Positions 23,363-32,189 of a stretch of 64,000 bases of DNA are shown piece by piece. Position 1 is the stretch's first letter. The number at the start of each line of letters is the position of its first letter. The DNA is from Jeotgalibacillus alimentarius (GTDB taxonomy: Bacteria; Bacillota; Bacilli; Bacillales; Jeotgalibacillaceae): assembly GCF_000829445.1 (NCBI RefSeq), contig NZ_JXRQ01000015.1, forward strand, positions 408,127 to 472,126, given 5' to 3'. A program made the position numbers and the translations under genes. The notes below the pieces were generated by a model. It was not told the DNA's origin and searched no databases. It saw nothing but the letters and a program-made list of their open reading frames with translations.

Positions 23363-24355
23363 TTAGCTGCCAGGCCAGTTGCTTTTATTGTCTTCGATCA
23401 GTCCAAGCAGCTTTTTTCTGCGTGATGATAATTGTTCTACGGCAGCTTGAAATTCATTTTCTCCTACCACTGGGATACCCTCTTTATTCAGTTCCGCAAG
23501 GTCAGGTACAGGAGGCGCATGTTTTGACGACCTGATGAATGTCCCGTTAAGCGTATTCAGGTAATCTTCAACAGAAGATCTGGTTTCTTTTAACAGCAGC
23601 GCATTGGGCCATGCCTTTTTATGAACGCCTTTCTCTATCAGCGTCAATGCTTCATCCAGTGTACTGACGGCAACTACGCCTTCAGTCTCTGAATTGATAC
23701 TGTGATAATGATGGAGAATCGGATATGCCTGATGCTGCGCAGTTAATTTGCTGAGCTCGGTTGAAAAAGAATTCAGCAGCAGGTCAAGATTGTGAAGGTC
23801 TCTGCCATTCCAGGCGGAGGTCACAATATCCGTTCCACTTTTGCCGACTCCGCTCACACTTTGCGCAAAAGCTCTTTTTTGTGTGACCGCACTTAAAACT
23901 GACAATAGATAGGTCACAGCAAATGTAATCGAGAACATCCCTGTCCCTGTAGCTAGGGTCGTCAGTATTTTCCAGTTATCACCGTTTGGAACAATCTCGC
24001 CATTACCCAGTGTGAAGAAAACATAGCCTGTAAAATAAATATGGTCCATAAAGTCTGCGGGCAGTCCATTTTGTGTATTAAACAGTGAACCAAATTGACT
24101 TGCAAAGATCAACGTCCAGCCTGCCCAGAACATGATGACCCAGATGATAATAGTCATGACAAGGATAAGCGGGCCGGCAAGACTCAGTATGCTGGAGTTT
24201 CCCATGCTGATTCCTTTCATCACACGCCAAACCCCATTTGAAAAGGTGTTTGTCACAGGACCAGCCCCGCCTTCAACCCACAGCGTCGTCCAGATAAAAT
24301 CAATGAGTGCGATCGCTAAAAGGGCTATGCCAATCCACATATACAGTTCATTCAT
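23363..24355 (-). CDS. Two-helix (potassium-channel-like) ion channel family protein
   Basis: The 330-residue protein has four predicted membrane segments in the first 170 residues. A pore-helix/filter-like stretch, YFTGYVFFTLGNGEIVP (near residues 107-123), is followed by a last helix (GMFSITFAVTYLLSVLSAVT). T-x-GNG replaces the usual T-V-GYG filter, so ion selectivity is uncertain. The C-terminal 160 residues are soluble, mostly helical and not recognisable. It is transcribed alone toward the reductase operon. Confidence 0.7.
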   Translation of the reverse strand: MNELYMWIGIALLAIALIDFIWTTLWVEGGAGPVTNTFSNGVWRVMKGISMGNSSILSLAGPLILVMTIIIWVIMFWAGWTLIFASQFGSLFNTQNGLPADFMDHIYFTGYVFFTLGNGEIVPNGDNWKILTTLATGTGMFSITFAVTYLLSVLSAVTQKRAFAQSVSGVGKSGTDIVTSAWNGRDLHNLDLLLNSFSTELSKLTAQHQAYPILHHYHSINSETEGVVAVSTLDEALTLIEKGVHKKAWPNALLLKETRSSVEDYLNTLNGTFIRSSKHAPPVPDLAELNKEGIPVVGENEFQAAVEQLSSRRKKLLGLIEDNKSNWPGS

Positions 24356-24477
24356 CTTGCAGCCCTCCTCTGTTAAACCTTATAGTCTGCTATTTCCCTA
24401 ATCGTTGTTTTTAAACAGGTGTGAAACCGGGAAGGATATACATACGTACAGTTATCATAAGGATGGTGGAGTGATCG

Positions 24478-25275
24478 ATGGAATCGAGAATCGTATTGGA
24501 AAATGAATTAGCAGGCATTCAGAAATGGGAAAAAGATCAAGGTGGCGGATGGTTTTGGGATAAACTGATGCGACTGCCTTTTAAATTACTTGATAAGTTA
24601 ACACCAAAATTTATTCAGAAAAAAATCGGGATGCTGCTTGATGAGATCGGCAGCTTTATTCAGACAGGCGGCAGATATCTCGCCAGTGAAAAAAGAGTGT
24701 ACCGCTTTTTTGAAAAAACAACCGGTCATACAGTCCATGCGAAAGAAGATTTTCAGCACGTACCGCTCGAAGATATGAAAAAAGCATCGCTGAAAGTTGC
24801 CGCACGTATGAAAAATACTGCCACTGCACAGGGAGCCAGTACAGGAGTAGGCGGGATCTTCACACTCGCGATTGATATTCCTGCTATTTTGACACTTTCA
24901 TTAACAACGCTTCAGGAAATTGCACTGATGCACGGCTATGATCCTGATGACAAAAAAGAGCGGGTGTTCATCATTAAGTGTCTGCAGTTTTCAACCTCTG
25001 ATGTAGTTGGCAAAGAAGCGATTCTAAAAGAGCTGTCAAACTATCATCAGGGCTCAAAATCAAATGATGTGATTTCGCAAATCCAGGGCTGGCGTGAAGT
25101 AACGCTTACCTTTACTGAACAGTTCGGATTGAAAAAGCTGCTGCAGATTGTGCCGATCGCAGGCATTCTGATTGGTGCACTCATCAACAGAACGATGATA
25201 GATGAGCTGGCTGAAACCGGTACGATGCTCTATCAGAAGCGGAAGATTATGGAGCGGCTGGAGACAGCGGAGTAG
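24478..25275 (+). CDS. EcsC family protein
   Basis: The 265-residue protein matches the EcsC family: an amphipathic N-terminal half, then GASTGVGGIFTLAIDIPAIL (near residues 119-138) and LQEIALMHGYDPDDKKERVF (near 145-165), and a C-terminal hydrophobic hairpin (VPIAGILIGALINRTMIDEL). The family was named after the third gene of the B. subtilis ecs transporter operon but occurs here without the transporter genes. The family's biochemical role is unclear. GGTGGAG precedes the ATG. Confidence 0.8.
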   Translation: MESRIVLENELAGIQKWEKDQGGGWFWDKLMRLPFKLLDKLTPKFIQKKIGMLLDEIGSFIQTGGRYLASEKRVYRFFEKTTGHTVHAKEDFQHVPLEDMKKASLKVAARMKNTATAQGASTGVGGIFTLAIDIPAILTLSLTTLQEIALMHGYDPDDKKERVFIIKCLQFSTSDVVGKEAILKELSNYHQGSKSNDVISQIQGWREVTLTFTEQFGLKKLLQIVPIAGILIGALINRTMIDELAETGTMLYQKRKIMERLETAE

Positions 25276-25338
25276 GGGACAGAACTCCCTCAGACTGTTA
25301 AACTGTATCTATAACCTAAATACTGGGGGACATATGAA

Positions 25339-26421
25339 ATGAAATCTGTGCATAGCGACATTCTGCAATTCAGGGGAACGCACTATGACTTTGGTTTTTT
25401 TCAGGGTGAGAAGCTGAGAGATTCACTGACTGTTAAAAACCGTGAAAAACAGTGGAAAGTAAGGATTCCGAGATTTAAAGTGGAGGAGCATGAGGTGAAG
25501 GATGCCATTACAAGAGTAGCTCCTGGTGTCTGGGAAGAGTTGCTTGGACTCCGTGATGCACTTGAGTGGCCGATGGAGCGGGTAATGATGGAGTTTGGCG
25601 GTTACAGAACCGATTACAAACGTTCCGGATGCTCGATCTTAACGGGAGATAATTATCTGATCAGAAACTATGATTACATGCCAAAAACCTATGAAGGACG
25701 CTACAGCTTTTATCAGCCGACTGATACGGGTTATGCCATTGCAGGTCCAACGCAGCGTATTACAGGACGGATGGATGGGATGAATGAGCATGGGTTGACG
25801 ATGGGGTATAACTTCATGCATCGCAAAAAGCCTGGTGACGGGTTCATCTGCTGCACGATCGGACGTTTGATTTTAGAAGCGTGCGCCAATGTGGATGAGG
25901 CAGTGGCAATGCTAAAAGAGATTCCGCACCGGCATTCGTTCAGCTATACCGTTCATGACCGAAGCAACCGTACATATGTAATTGAGACATCTCCGCGCGG
26001 GGTGGCTGTACGCGAGTCAAAAGTGTGTACGAATCATTTTGAAATTATGAAAGAAGAAAATAGAAATCATCTTGTTGATTCAAAAAAGCGGCTCGATGCG
26101 ATGAACAATAACCGCGCCAGGTTGAAGACGGCTTATGATGCATTCCGTCTGATGAACGATACAGATAAGGGCGTCTTTTCAGATCTTTACAGTCAGTGGG
26201 CCGGAACCATTCATACGTCAGGTTACCTGCCTGAAGAAATGAAAACGTGGTTCGCACTCGGCGGAGATCAGGAGCCGGTTGAATTTGATTTTGCAAAATG
26301 GCTTGATGGAGAAGACGTTCAGCTTGAGAAAATTACAGGTCTTGTAGATACAGATATTCCTTTCGTTCATATGGATGAAGGGGCGTATTGGAGTGCCGGA
26401 AAAAGTAAAGTGGGGAAATAA
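25339..26421 (+). CDS. C45 family autoproteolytic acyltransferase/hydrolase
   Basis: The 360-residue protein resembles acyl-CoA:6-aminopenicillanic-acid acyltransferase relatives (peptidase family C45, Ntn hydrolases). SGCSILTGDNYLIRNYDY (near residues 95-112) has the cysteine that would become the N-terminal nucleophile after self-cleavage, and the GRMDGMNEHGLTMGYN segment follows. The N-terminal motif GTHYDFGFFQGEKLRD is typical. Such enzymes hydrolyse or form amides; the substrate is unknown. It follows the EcsC gene by 63 bp with GGGGGA before the start. Confidence 0.8.
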   Translation: MKSVHSDILQFRGTHYDFGFFQGEKLRDSLTVKNREKQWKVRIPRFKVEEHEVKDAITRVAPGVWEELLGLRDALEWPMERVMMEFGGYRTDYKRSGCSILTGDNYLIRNYDYMPKTYEGRYSFYQPTDTGYAIAGPTQRITGRMDGMNEHGLTMGYNFMHRKKPGDGFICCTIGRLILEACANVDEAVAMLKEIPHRHSFSYTVHDRSNRTYVIETSPRGVAVRESKVCTNHFEIMKEENRNHLVDSKKRLDAMNNNRARLKTAYDAFRLMNDTDKGVFSDLYSQWAGTIHTSGYLPEEMKTWFALGGDQEPVEFDFAKWLDGEDVQLEKITGLVDTDIPFVHMDEGAYWSAGKSKVGK

Positions 26422-26455
26422 AACGGATAAGCCTGAGGGCTTATCCGTTTTATTT
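26420..26455. terminator. Bidirectional terminator
   Basis: AAAACGGATAAGCC and GGCTTATCCGTTTT with a TGAG loop, between convergent genes. Confidence 0.88.
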
Positions 26456-26470
26456 CTGTTGAGACGCTTT

Positions 26471-27370
26471 TTACTCAAGGGACTTTTCCAATCCGGCAAG
26501 CGCCCACCTCAGCACGTCTTTATCATCCGTATCCTTTGAATAGCGCAAAAGAACAGTCATCACAAAAGCAGCTTTGAAGCGCGCGAGCTCACGCGTCCGT
26601 TCATCTACTCCGCCATATGCATCGAAAAGGATTTCGCGTACATCGGCTGTCATACAGGCATACCCGATAGACAGATCAATGGCAGGGTGACCAATATGCG
26701 CATCACCCCAGTCGATCAATCCTGTGAGTACGCCTTGTTGAACAATCATATTCTTGGGGTGCAGATCTCCATGGACAGGCACTGAGCCCTCAGGATTCTC
26801 CCATTCGTTCAGGTCAATGATATAATTTTCAAGCTTTTCATAGAGTGCCTGGGGTATTACTGATCCAGCTTCCTCTGCAATCTTATAAAAATGCTTTTTA
26901 CGCAGCTTAGTGGATAACCGCAGCAGATGATCAGGATCTGCATCCACGTAGTTTGCAGGCAGTGCATGCAATTTTTTAAGAAACTGTCCGATCCTTGCTG
27001 CTTCCTGATGAAGAAGATCTGTATCAGACGCTTCAGTCAGTACATGGCCCTTTATATGAGTAAATCCCACATAAGGATAATCCTCTCCTTCCGATTCCCT
27101 GAAGAAAACGGCTTTTGGATAGTCATAGCCGCCGTCAAACGCCAATGCTTCCAGACTGATGAGCATTCTTCTTTCAATCTCCATAGCCTCATAGCCCAGC
27201 TGTCTCCGCGGGAATCTGAATACCCATTCCTGATTGACTTCGTATACTGTATGATCAAAACCGGTACCGCACGGCTCCACCTGAACAGGCTTTAGTTGAG
27301 GAAATGCACGCTCAATTTTTTCTTTTGCCTTTTCAATTGGCACAGGGTGTGTTGCATCCCATGGATTCAC
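26471..27370 (-). CDS. APH-family phosphotransferase (kinase-like)
   Basis: The 299-residue protein shows the Brenner catalytic loop VPVHGDLHPKNMIV (near residues 198-211) and the metal-binding LIDWGDAHIGHPAID, typical of aminoglycoside/choline/homoserine kinase-like enzymes. The N-terminus has the glycine-rich CGTGFDHTVYEV and FRFPRR. The start is GTG at 27370 with AAGGGGG eight bases before it. The family includes aminoglycoside and macrolide kinases, but many chromosomal members act on metabolites; no resistance claim is made. It is transcribed alone. Confidence 0.8.
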   Translation of the reverse strand: MNPWDATHPVPIEKAKEKIERAFPQLKPVQVEPCGTGFDHTVYEVNQEWVFRFPRRQLGYEAMEIERRMLISLEALAFDGGYDYPKAVFFRESEGEDYPYVGFTHIKGHVLTEASDTDLLHQEAARIGQFLKKLHALPANYVDADPDHLLRLSTKLRKKHFYKIAEEAGSVIPQALYEKLENYIIDLNEWENPEGSVPVHGDLHPKNMIVQQGVLTGLIDWGDAHIGHPAIDLSIGYACMTADVREILFDAYGGVDERTRELARFKAAFVMTVLLRYSKDTDDKDVLRWALAGLEKSLE

Positions 27371-27691
27371 ATGTCATTCCCCCTTTTCTCACCATCCATC
27401 ATACATCCCCGCAGAGAAAATTTGAACAGAATGATTTCCAATTATCAACGATTTAGTCTTTTGACCCAACATGCATATCTTTTGTCGTGAAATGACTCCT
27501 GTTATTGTGATAGTACAGAAATTTATGTAACAGATGTGAAAATATTTTTTGCTTTAATGAAAGCGTTGAATGCGATTACAATGGAATTCTAAAAGGGCTG
27601 TATTAGTATGAAACAGTTTCTGTAACACAAAAACAGCTTTGCTTTATTAAAGCGACTGTGATACTCTTTAACTGACAATTTCATTAATTTA

Positions 27692-27777
27692 ATTTACTGG
27701 GGGAGCCAACCGGCTGAGACAGGCTTTTGCCGAACCCTTTGTACCTGATCTGGATGATGCCAGCGGAGGGAAGTATG
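27692..27777 (+). ncRNA. TPP (THI-box) riboswitch 1, upstream of lipM-lipA
   Basis: The conserved core is complete: TACTGGGGGAGCC, GGCTGAGACAGG, a short variable arm, CCGAACCCTTTGTACCTGAT, CTGGATGATGCCAGCGGAGG, GAAGTA. P1 pairs TACT with AGTA. A terminator follows 26 bp later. TPP should shut off the downstream genes, which are lipoate rather than thiamine genes. Confidence 0.95.
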
Positions 27778-27803
27778 CTTACATAACGTTATTTACATGT
27801 AAA

Positions 27804-27838
27804 AGCCACTTCCTTTAATAGGAAGTGGTGTTTTTTTG
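27804..27838 (+). terminator. TPP-controlled terminator before lipM
   Basis: GCCACTTCC and GGAAGTGG stem followed by seven T after one G. ACTTCC can instead pair with GGAAGT of the aptamer's last strand as an antiterminator. Confidence 0.85.
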
Positions 27839-27863
27839 TGTAAAAGAAGAAGGGAGGCAGACG

Positions 27864-28697
27864 ATGAGAGAGACATGGTATTTTCTTGATTCCGGTTACG
27901 GCACGCCATCTTTTAATATGGCAATGGATGAAGTGCTGATGAATTGGCATAGTGAAGGTAAGATTCCACCAGTGCTAAGGTTTTATGGATGGAAGCCGGC
28001 GGGTATTTCAGTCGGATTCTTTCAGAAAGTCGGCGGCAGTATAGATCTTGAAAATGCTGATAAGTACGGAGTTGAACTTGTACGCAGGCAAACCGGTGGC
28101 AGAGCAGTTCTTCACGATGATGAGCTGACTTACAGCGTGCTTGTGTCTGAAGACCATCCTGCAATGCCTAAGTCGATTAAAGAGGCTTATCTTGTGTTAT
28201 CAAAAGGGATTCTTGAGGGCTACAGAGCGCTTGGGATACCGGCTGAATTCTCAATTCCTGAAGAAAAAAAGAAGCAGGCAGGATCAGCAGTCTGCTTTGA
28301 AGAGCCATCGTGGTATGAGCTGATGGTTGATGGTAAAAAAGCAGCCGGCAGTGCGCAGACGCGTAAAAAAGGCGTGATTCTGCAGCACGGCTCTATACCG
28401 ATTTCTATGGATATTGAGAAATTATTTGATTTATTCATTTATCCTAATGAAAAAGTGAAGGAGCGGGCACGGCGTGCATTTACAAATAGAGCTGTTGCTA
28501 TTAATGATGTACTTGAGCAGCCAGTTACATTTGATGAAGTGAAGCATGCATTCAAAGAAGGGTTCTTAAAAGGACTGGATATAGACCTGGAACCTTTTAC
28601 ACCACCAGAAGAGATGTTAAGAGAAGCAGCAGAGCTTGAGGAGAAGTATAAGAGTGAAGAATGGAGCTATAAGCGGGAAGGGAGACAGAAAGTATGA
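27864..28697 (+). CDS. lipM: LipM, octanoyl-ACP:protein N-octanoyltransferase
   Basis: The 277-residue protein starts at ATG 27864 behind AAGGGAGG and is close to B. subtilis LipM over its whole length. It has the biotin/lipoate ligase fold with [19 protein letters not shown] (near residues 75-93), the catalytic cysteine in [17 protein letters not shown] (near 145) and [20 protein letters not shown]. LipM moves octanoate from acyl carrier protein to GcvH, from which it reaches the 2-oxoacid dehydrogenases. It overlaps lipA by 4 bp. A TPP riboswitch and terminator lie directly upstream, an unusual regulator for lipoate assembly. Confidence 0.92.
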   Translation: MRETWYFLDSGYGTPSFNMAMDEVLMNWHSEGKIPPVLRFYGWKPAGISVGFFQKVGGSIDLENADKYGVELVRRQTGGRAVLHDDELTYSVLVSEDHPAMPKSIKEAYLVLSKGILEGYRALGIPAEFSIPEEKKKQAGSAVCFEEPSWYELMVDGKKAAGSAQTRKKGVILQHGSIPISMDIEKLFDLFIYPNEKVKERARRAFTNRAVAINDVLEQPVTFDEVKHAFKEGFLKGLDIDLEPFTPPEEMLREAAELEEKYKSEEWSYKREGRQKV

Positions 28698-29635
28698 CAA
28701 ATGCAAAAGAACATGTGCGTAAACCAGAATGGCTGAAGGTGAAGCTGAATACGAATGATTCCTATAAAAAGCTGAAGAAAATGATGCGTGAGAAAAAGCT
28801 GAACACAGTTTGTGAAGAGGCGAAGTGCCCGAACATTCACGAGTGCTGGAGTGAACGTAAGACAGCCACATTTATGATTCTTGGGGATACGTGTACGAGA
28901 GCGTGCCGATTCTGTGCGGTTAAGACTGGACTCCCGAATGAGCTTGATTGGGGAGAGCCTGAACGTGTGGCAGAATCCACTGAAATGATGGGCTTAAAGC
29001 ACGTCGTTGTCACAGCGGTTGCGCGTGATGATTTGAATGACGGAGGGGCTGCAGTGTTTGCTGAGACAGTGCGCGCGATTCACCGCCGCCTGCCGAGCTG
29101 TACGGTTGAAGTGCTGCCTTCAGATATGAAAGGTGATTACGAAAGCCTTCATACACTGATGGATGCTGAGCCGGATATTTTCAATCACAATATTGAAACG
29201 GTCCGCCGCCTGACGAAAAGAGTGCGGGCACGTGCAATGTATGACCGTTCACTTGAACTGCTTGCACGTGTAAAGGAAATTGCACCGAATATCCCGACCA
29301 AATCAAGTATCATGGTTGGTCTTGGTGAGACAAAAGAAGAGTTGATTGAAGCAATGGATGATCTGCGTGCACACAATGTAGATATCCTGACGCTCGGTCA
29401 GTACCTGCAGCCAACGAAAAAGCATCTGGATGTAGTACGTTACTATCACCCTGATGAATTCGCTGAGCTGAAGGAAATCGCACTTTCAAAAGGCTTTAAG
29501 CATTGTGAAGCAGGGCCGATGGTGCGTTCTTCTTACCACGCAGATGAGCAGGTAAGTGAAACATCTGCCCAGCGCCGCATTAAGTATTTAAAAGGCGTTG
29601 AAGCAGATGGCAGAACAGTAGACAATCTGCAGTAA
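28694..29635 (+). CDS. lipA: LipA, lipoyl synthase
   Basis: The 313-residue radical-SAM enzyme inserts two sulfurs into protein-bound octanoate. Both iron-sulfur sites are intact: [12 protein letters not shown] (auxiliary cluster, near residues 39-50) and CTRACRFC (radical-SAM cluster, near 65-72). The C-terminal segment [11 protein letters not shown] is the conserved family end. In B. subtilis lipA is monocistronic and separate from lipM; here it overlaps lipM (ATGA). No terminator follows, and the second TPP riboswitch begins 17 bp after the stop, so read-through into the thiamine genes is likely. Confidence 0.95.
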   Translation: MTNAKEHVRKPEWLKVKLNTNDSYKKLKKMMREKKLNTVCEEAKCPNIHECWSERKTATFMILGDTCTRACRFCAVKTGLPNELDWGEPERVAESTEMMGLKHVVVTAVARDDLNDGGAAVFAETVRAIHRRLPSCTVEVLPSDMKGDYESLHTLMDAEPDIFNHNIETVRRLTKRVRARAMYDRSLELLARVKEIAPNIPTKSSIMVGLGETKEELIEAMDDLRAHNVDILTLGQYLQPTKKHLDVVRYYHPDEFAELKEIALSKGFKHCEAGPMVRSSYHADEQVSETSAQRRIKYLKGVEADGRTVDNLQ

Positions 29636-29651
29636 AAATTGAATACAGTTA

Positions 29652-29744
29652 ACCCACTGGGGGAGCCGGTTGAACCGGCTGAGACGGACTTAAAGTCCGG
29701 ACCCTTTGAACCTGATCTGGATCATACCAGCGTAGGGAAGTGGA
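29652..29744 (+). ncRNA. TPP riboswitch 2, upstream of tenA-thiMDEW
   Basis: The complete THI-box has CCACTGGGGGAGCC, GGCTGAGACGGAC, CCGGACCCTTTGAACCTGAT, CTGGATCATACCAGCGTAGG and GAAGTGG, with P1 pairing CCACT to AGTGG. No promoter is visible between lipA and this element. Confidence 0.95.
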
Positions 29745-29765
29745 CGTATGAACCTATTTGTATAC

Positions 29766-29798
29766 GTCGCTTCCTATTTTGGGAAGCGGCGTTTTTTA
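29766..29798 (+). terminator. TPP-controlled terminator before tenA
   Basis: GTCGCTTCC and GGGAAGCGGC form a stem followed by six T. Confidence 0.85.
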
Positions 29799-29801
29799 TT
29801 G

Positions 29802-29884
29802 AGGCACAGGGGGGACGGAGTTAACTGTGCCACTTTTAGAATCATTATAAAAATGACTCACTAAGCTCCGTCCCTGCTGTGCCA
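29802..29884. repeat. Inverted-repeat element in the tenA leader
   Basis: GGCACAG plus GGGACGGAG at the left are matched by CTCCGTCCC plus CTGTGCC at the right, about 21 bp on each side around a 40-bp centre. Similar GGCACAGGGGGACGG hairpins are scattered in Bacillaceae genomes. It sits between the TPP terminator and tenA. Confidence 0.55.
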
Positions 29885-29921
29885 CCTAAATTGGTCAATA
29901 TAAATTTGAGGAGTGACACGA

Positions 29922-30599
29922 ATGACATTTTGTACTGAGGTAAGAGAAGAATGTAATCAGCTTTGGGAAGCAAGCTTTGAGCACCCTTTTGTAAAAGGGA
30001 TTGCTGATGGAACACTGCCACTGGATGTTTTTAAGTTTTATGTGATGCAGGATGCGTATTATTTAACGCATTTTGCAAAAGTACAGGCGATTGGGGCTGT
30101 GAAAGCCATGGATCTGGAGACAACGAAAAGCTTTGCGCATCATTCAGAGCAGACGTGTGCTGCAGAATTGGCACTGCATGAATCTTTTATGGAGCTGCTT
30201 GGTGTGACTGATGAAGACTGGAAAGCCTTTGAACCTTCGCCGACTGCTTATGCCTATGTTTCTCACATGTACCGTTCAGCTGAAGGGGATCTGGCAGATG
30301 TACTTGCAGCAATCCTGCCCTGTTACTGGCTCTATTATGAGATAGGAGAAAGATTAAAAGGTGCCAACCCTGACCACCCGATCTATCAGAAATGGATCGG
30401 AACTTACGGTTCTGAATGGTTTGGAGAACTGGTAAAAGAGCAGATGAACAGAATGAATGAGCTGGCTGAAGGTCTTCCTGATGAAAGAATTAAAGAGTTG
30501 AAAACTCACTTCAGAAGAAGCAGTTATTATGAATGGAACTTCTGGGAGCAGGCCTGGACGATGGAATTCTGGACAATTCAAACAAAGGAGCGTGTGTAA
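29922..30599 (+). CDS. tenA: TenA, aminopyrimidine aminohydrolase (thiaminase II)
   Basis: The 225-residue helical protein has the TenA active-site residues: FYVMQDAYYL (aspartate, near residue 42), ILPCYWLYYEIG (catalytic cysteine, near 133) and NFWEQAW (glutamate, near 205). It hydrolyses the amino group of thiamine breakdown pyrimidines to give HMP for salvage. The ATG at 29922 has GAGGAG ten bases before it. It is the first gene of the thiamine salvage operon behind TPP riboswitch 2 and is followed after 1 bp by thiM. Confidence 0.94.
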   Translation: MTFCTEVREECNQLWEASFEHPFVKGIADGTLPLDVFKFYVMQDAYYLTHFAKVQAIGAVKAMDLETTKSFAHHSEQTCAAELALHESFMELLGVTDEDWKAFEPSPTAYAYVSHMYRSAEGDLADVLAAILPCYWLYYEIGERLKGANPDHPIYQKWIGTYGSEWFGELVKEQMNRMNELAEGLPDERIKELKTHFRRSSYYEWNFWEQAWTMEFWTIQTKERV

Positions 30600-30600
30600 G

Positions 30601-31365
30601 ATGATTCAACAGGTGAGAGAAAAGAAACCGCTGATTCACTGTATCACTAACTATGTGGTGGCTAATTTCCAGGCGAATGGACTGCTTTCACTCGGGGCCT
30701 CTCCAGTGATGGGTGATGAGATTGAAGAAGTGAAGGAGCTGGCTGCTGTTGCAGACGCATTGTCACTCAATATAGGTACTCTTAATCAGCGTTCAGTTGA
30801 AAGTATGATTGCTGCCGGACAATCTGCTAATGAAAAGGGTGTTCCTGTTGTGCTTGACCCGGTTGGAGCTGGTGCGACAGCTTACCGATTGTCAGTCATA
30901 GATAAAATCTTAAAAGAAGTAAACGTAACAGCGCTCAGATGTAATGCCGGTGAACTCGCAGCAATGATGCGTAAAGGTTGGTCTGCAAAAGGTGTTGATG
31001 CAGGTGAAGGAGACGCTGACCTGACTGCACTTGCAGTGGACGCGGCCAGGAAGTACGGCTTCATTGTGGCTGTGACTGGAGAAACAGATATCGTAACAGA
31101 CGGAGACATTATACATCAGATACATGCCGGTCATCCGGTCATGGCATCAGTCACTGGTATGGGCTGTTTACTGTCAAGCGTGACAGGTGCTTTCCTGAGT
31201 GTGGAGAAATCAGCAGATGCCGTGGCGGAAGCTGTTCAATTCTACGGGGAAGCTGGTGAAAGAGCGGCTGCTATTTCCGAGAAGCCGGGAAGCTTTCAGA
31301 TCGCTTTTATCAACGCGATCTCTACAATCAATGAAAGCAAATATCAAATAGGGGGAAGAGCGTGA
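30601..31365 (+). CDS. thiM: ThiM, hydroxyethylthiazole kinase
   Basis: The 254-residue ribokinase-like protein starts at ATG 30601 behind AAAGGAG. ThiM features are PLIHCITNYVVANFQANGLL near the N-terminus, PVVLDPVGAGATAYR (near 83-97), VAVTGETDIVTDG and the GMGCLLSSVTGAF anion hole (near 183-195). Cysteine is present where many sugar kinases have aspartate, as is usual for ThiM. It phosphorylates the thiazole moiety. Its stop overlaps the thiD start. Confidence 0.94.
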   Translation: MIQQVREKKPLIHCITNYVVANFQANGLLSLGASPVMGDEIEEVKELAAVADALSLNIGTLNQRSVESMIAAGQSANEKGVPVVLDPVGAGATAYRLSVIDKILKEVNVTALRCNAGELAAMMRKGWSAKGVDAGEGDADLTALAVDAARKYGFIVAVTGETDIVTDGDIIHQIHAGHPVMASVTGMGCLLSSVTGAFLSVEKSADAVAEAVQFYGEAGERAAAISEKPGSFQIAFINAISTINESKYQIGGRA

Positions 31366-32189
31366 TGAAGCAGGTACTGACGATTGCAGGTTCAGATTCT
31401 GGAGGCGGAGCAGGTATTCAGGCAGATATTAAAACCTTTCAGGAACTTTCTGTGTTCGGGACCTCTGTGGTCACAGCAGTGACAGCCCAGAACACACTTG
31501 GTGTGACAGACGTCGCACCTGTACCGGTTCAAAATATTGAAAAACAGCTGCAGGCAGTTGGTGAGGATTTTCAGATTGCAGCGCTGAAAACCGGCATGCT
31601 CTTTGACGCTGAAACAATTCAGACAGTGACAGCCTGGATCAGACATTATAACTGGCGGAATCTGATTGTCGACCCTGTCATGATTGCTAAAGGGGGAGCC
31701 AGCCTGCTGCAGGAGGAGGCAAAAGATGCGCTTCTTCAGGATCTTCTTCCCCTCGCAGCCGTTGTAACACCAAATATTCCTGAAGCTGAATCATTAAGCG
31801 GTATTCGTATCCACGATGCCCGCACAAGGCGTAATGCTGCTGAGAAAATTCTTCAAAGCGGTGCGAAGGGTGTATTAATCAAAGGGGGACATGGAAAAAA
31901 CCCTGACTTTACAGAAGACTTTTATCTGGATCAGTTCGGTGGCACCCTTGTATTAAAGTCACCGCGGATTCAGACGAAGCATACACATGGCACAGGATGT
32001 ACATTCTCAGCTGCACTCACTGCTGAATTGGCAAAAGGACGTTCATTTCCGGATGCCTTCCTGACAGCAAAGCAGTTCATTCAAAGTGCAATTGAACACG
32101 CTTTAAATATTGGTGCCGGTCATGGACCGACTAATCACGGCGCTTACAGACATCATACGCAAAAGGAGGCGATCCGCTATGTTCAGTAA
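31365..32189 (+). CDS. thiD: ThiD, HMP/HMP-phosphate kinase
   Basis: The 274-residue ribokinase-family protein has LTIAGSDSGGGAGIQADIKT at the N-terminus, VDPVMIAKGGASLL, and THGTGCTFSAALTAELAKG with the catalytic cysteine/glycine loop. It phosphorylates HMP to the diphosphate used by ThiE. The ATG at 31365 shares one base with the thiM stop (TGATG); the GTG three bases earlier is an alternative. It overlaps thiE by 11 bp. Confidence 0.94.
   Translation: MKQVLTIAGSDSGGGAGIQADIKTFQELSVFGTSVVTAVTAQNTLGVTDVAPVPVQNIEKQLQAVGEDFQIAALKTGMLFDAETIQTVTAWIRHYNWRNLIVDPVMIAKGGASLLQEEAKDALLQDLLPLAAVVTPNIPEAESLSGIRIHDARTRRNAAEKILQSGAKGVLIKGGHGKNPDFTEDFYLDQFGGTLVLKSPRIQTKHTHGTGCTFSAALTAELAKGRSFPDAFLTAKQFIQSAIEHALNIGAGHGPTNHGAYRHHTQKEAIRYVQ

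Noticed and set aside
24407..24434. Possible sigma-B promoter before the EcsC gene (GTTTTT...GGGAAG)
   Set aside because: The spacer would be 16 bp and both boxes deviate from consensus; not better than chance.
26471..27370. Antibiotic resistance gene call for the APH-family protein
   Set aside because: The fold is clear, but many chromosomal members act on metabolites, and no mobile-element or resistance context is present.
27558..27572. CcpA cre-like site (TGAAAGCGTTGAAT) upstream of the lipM leader
   Set aside because: It matches the consensus in only 12 of 14 positions and its distance to the promoter is unclear; kept as a note, not as a feature.
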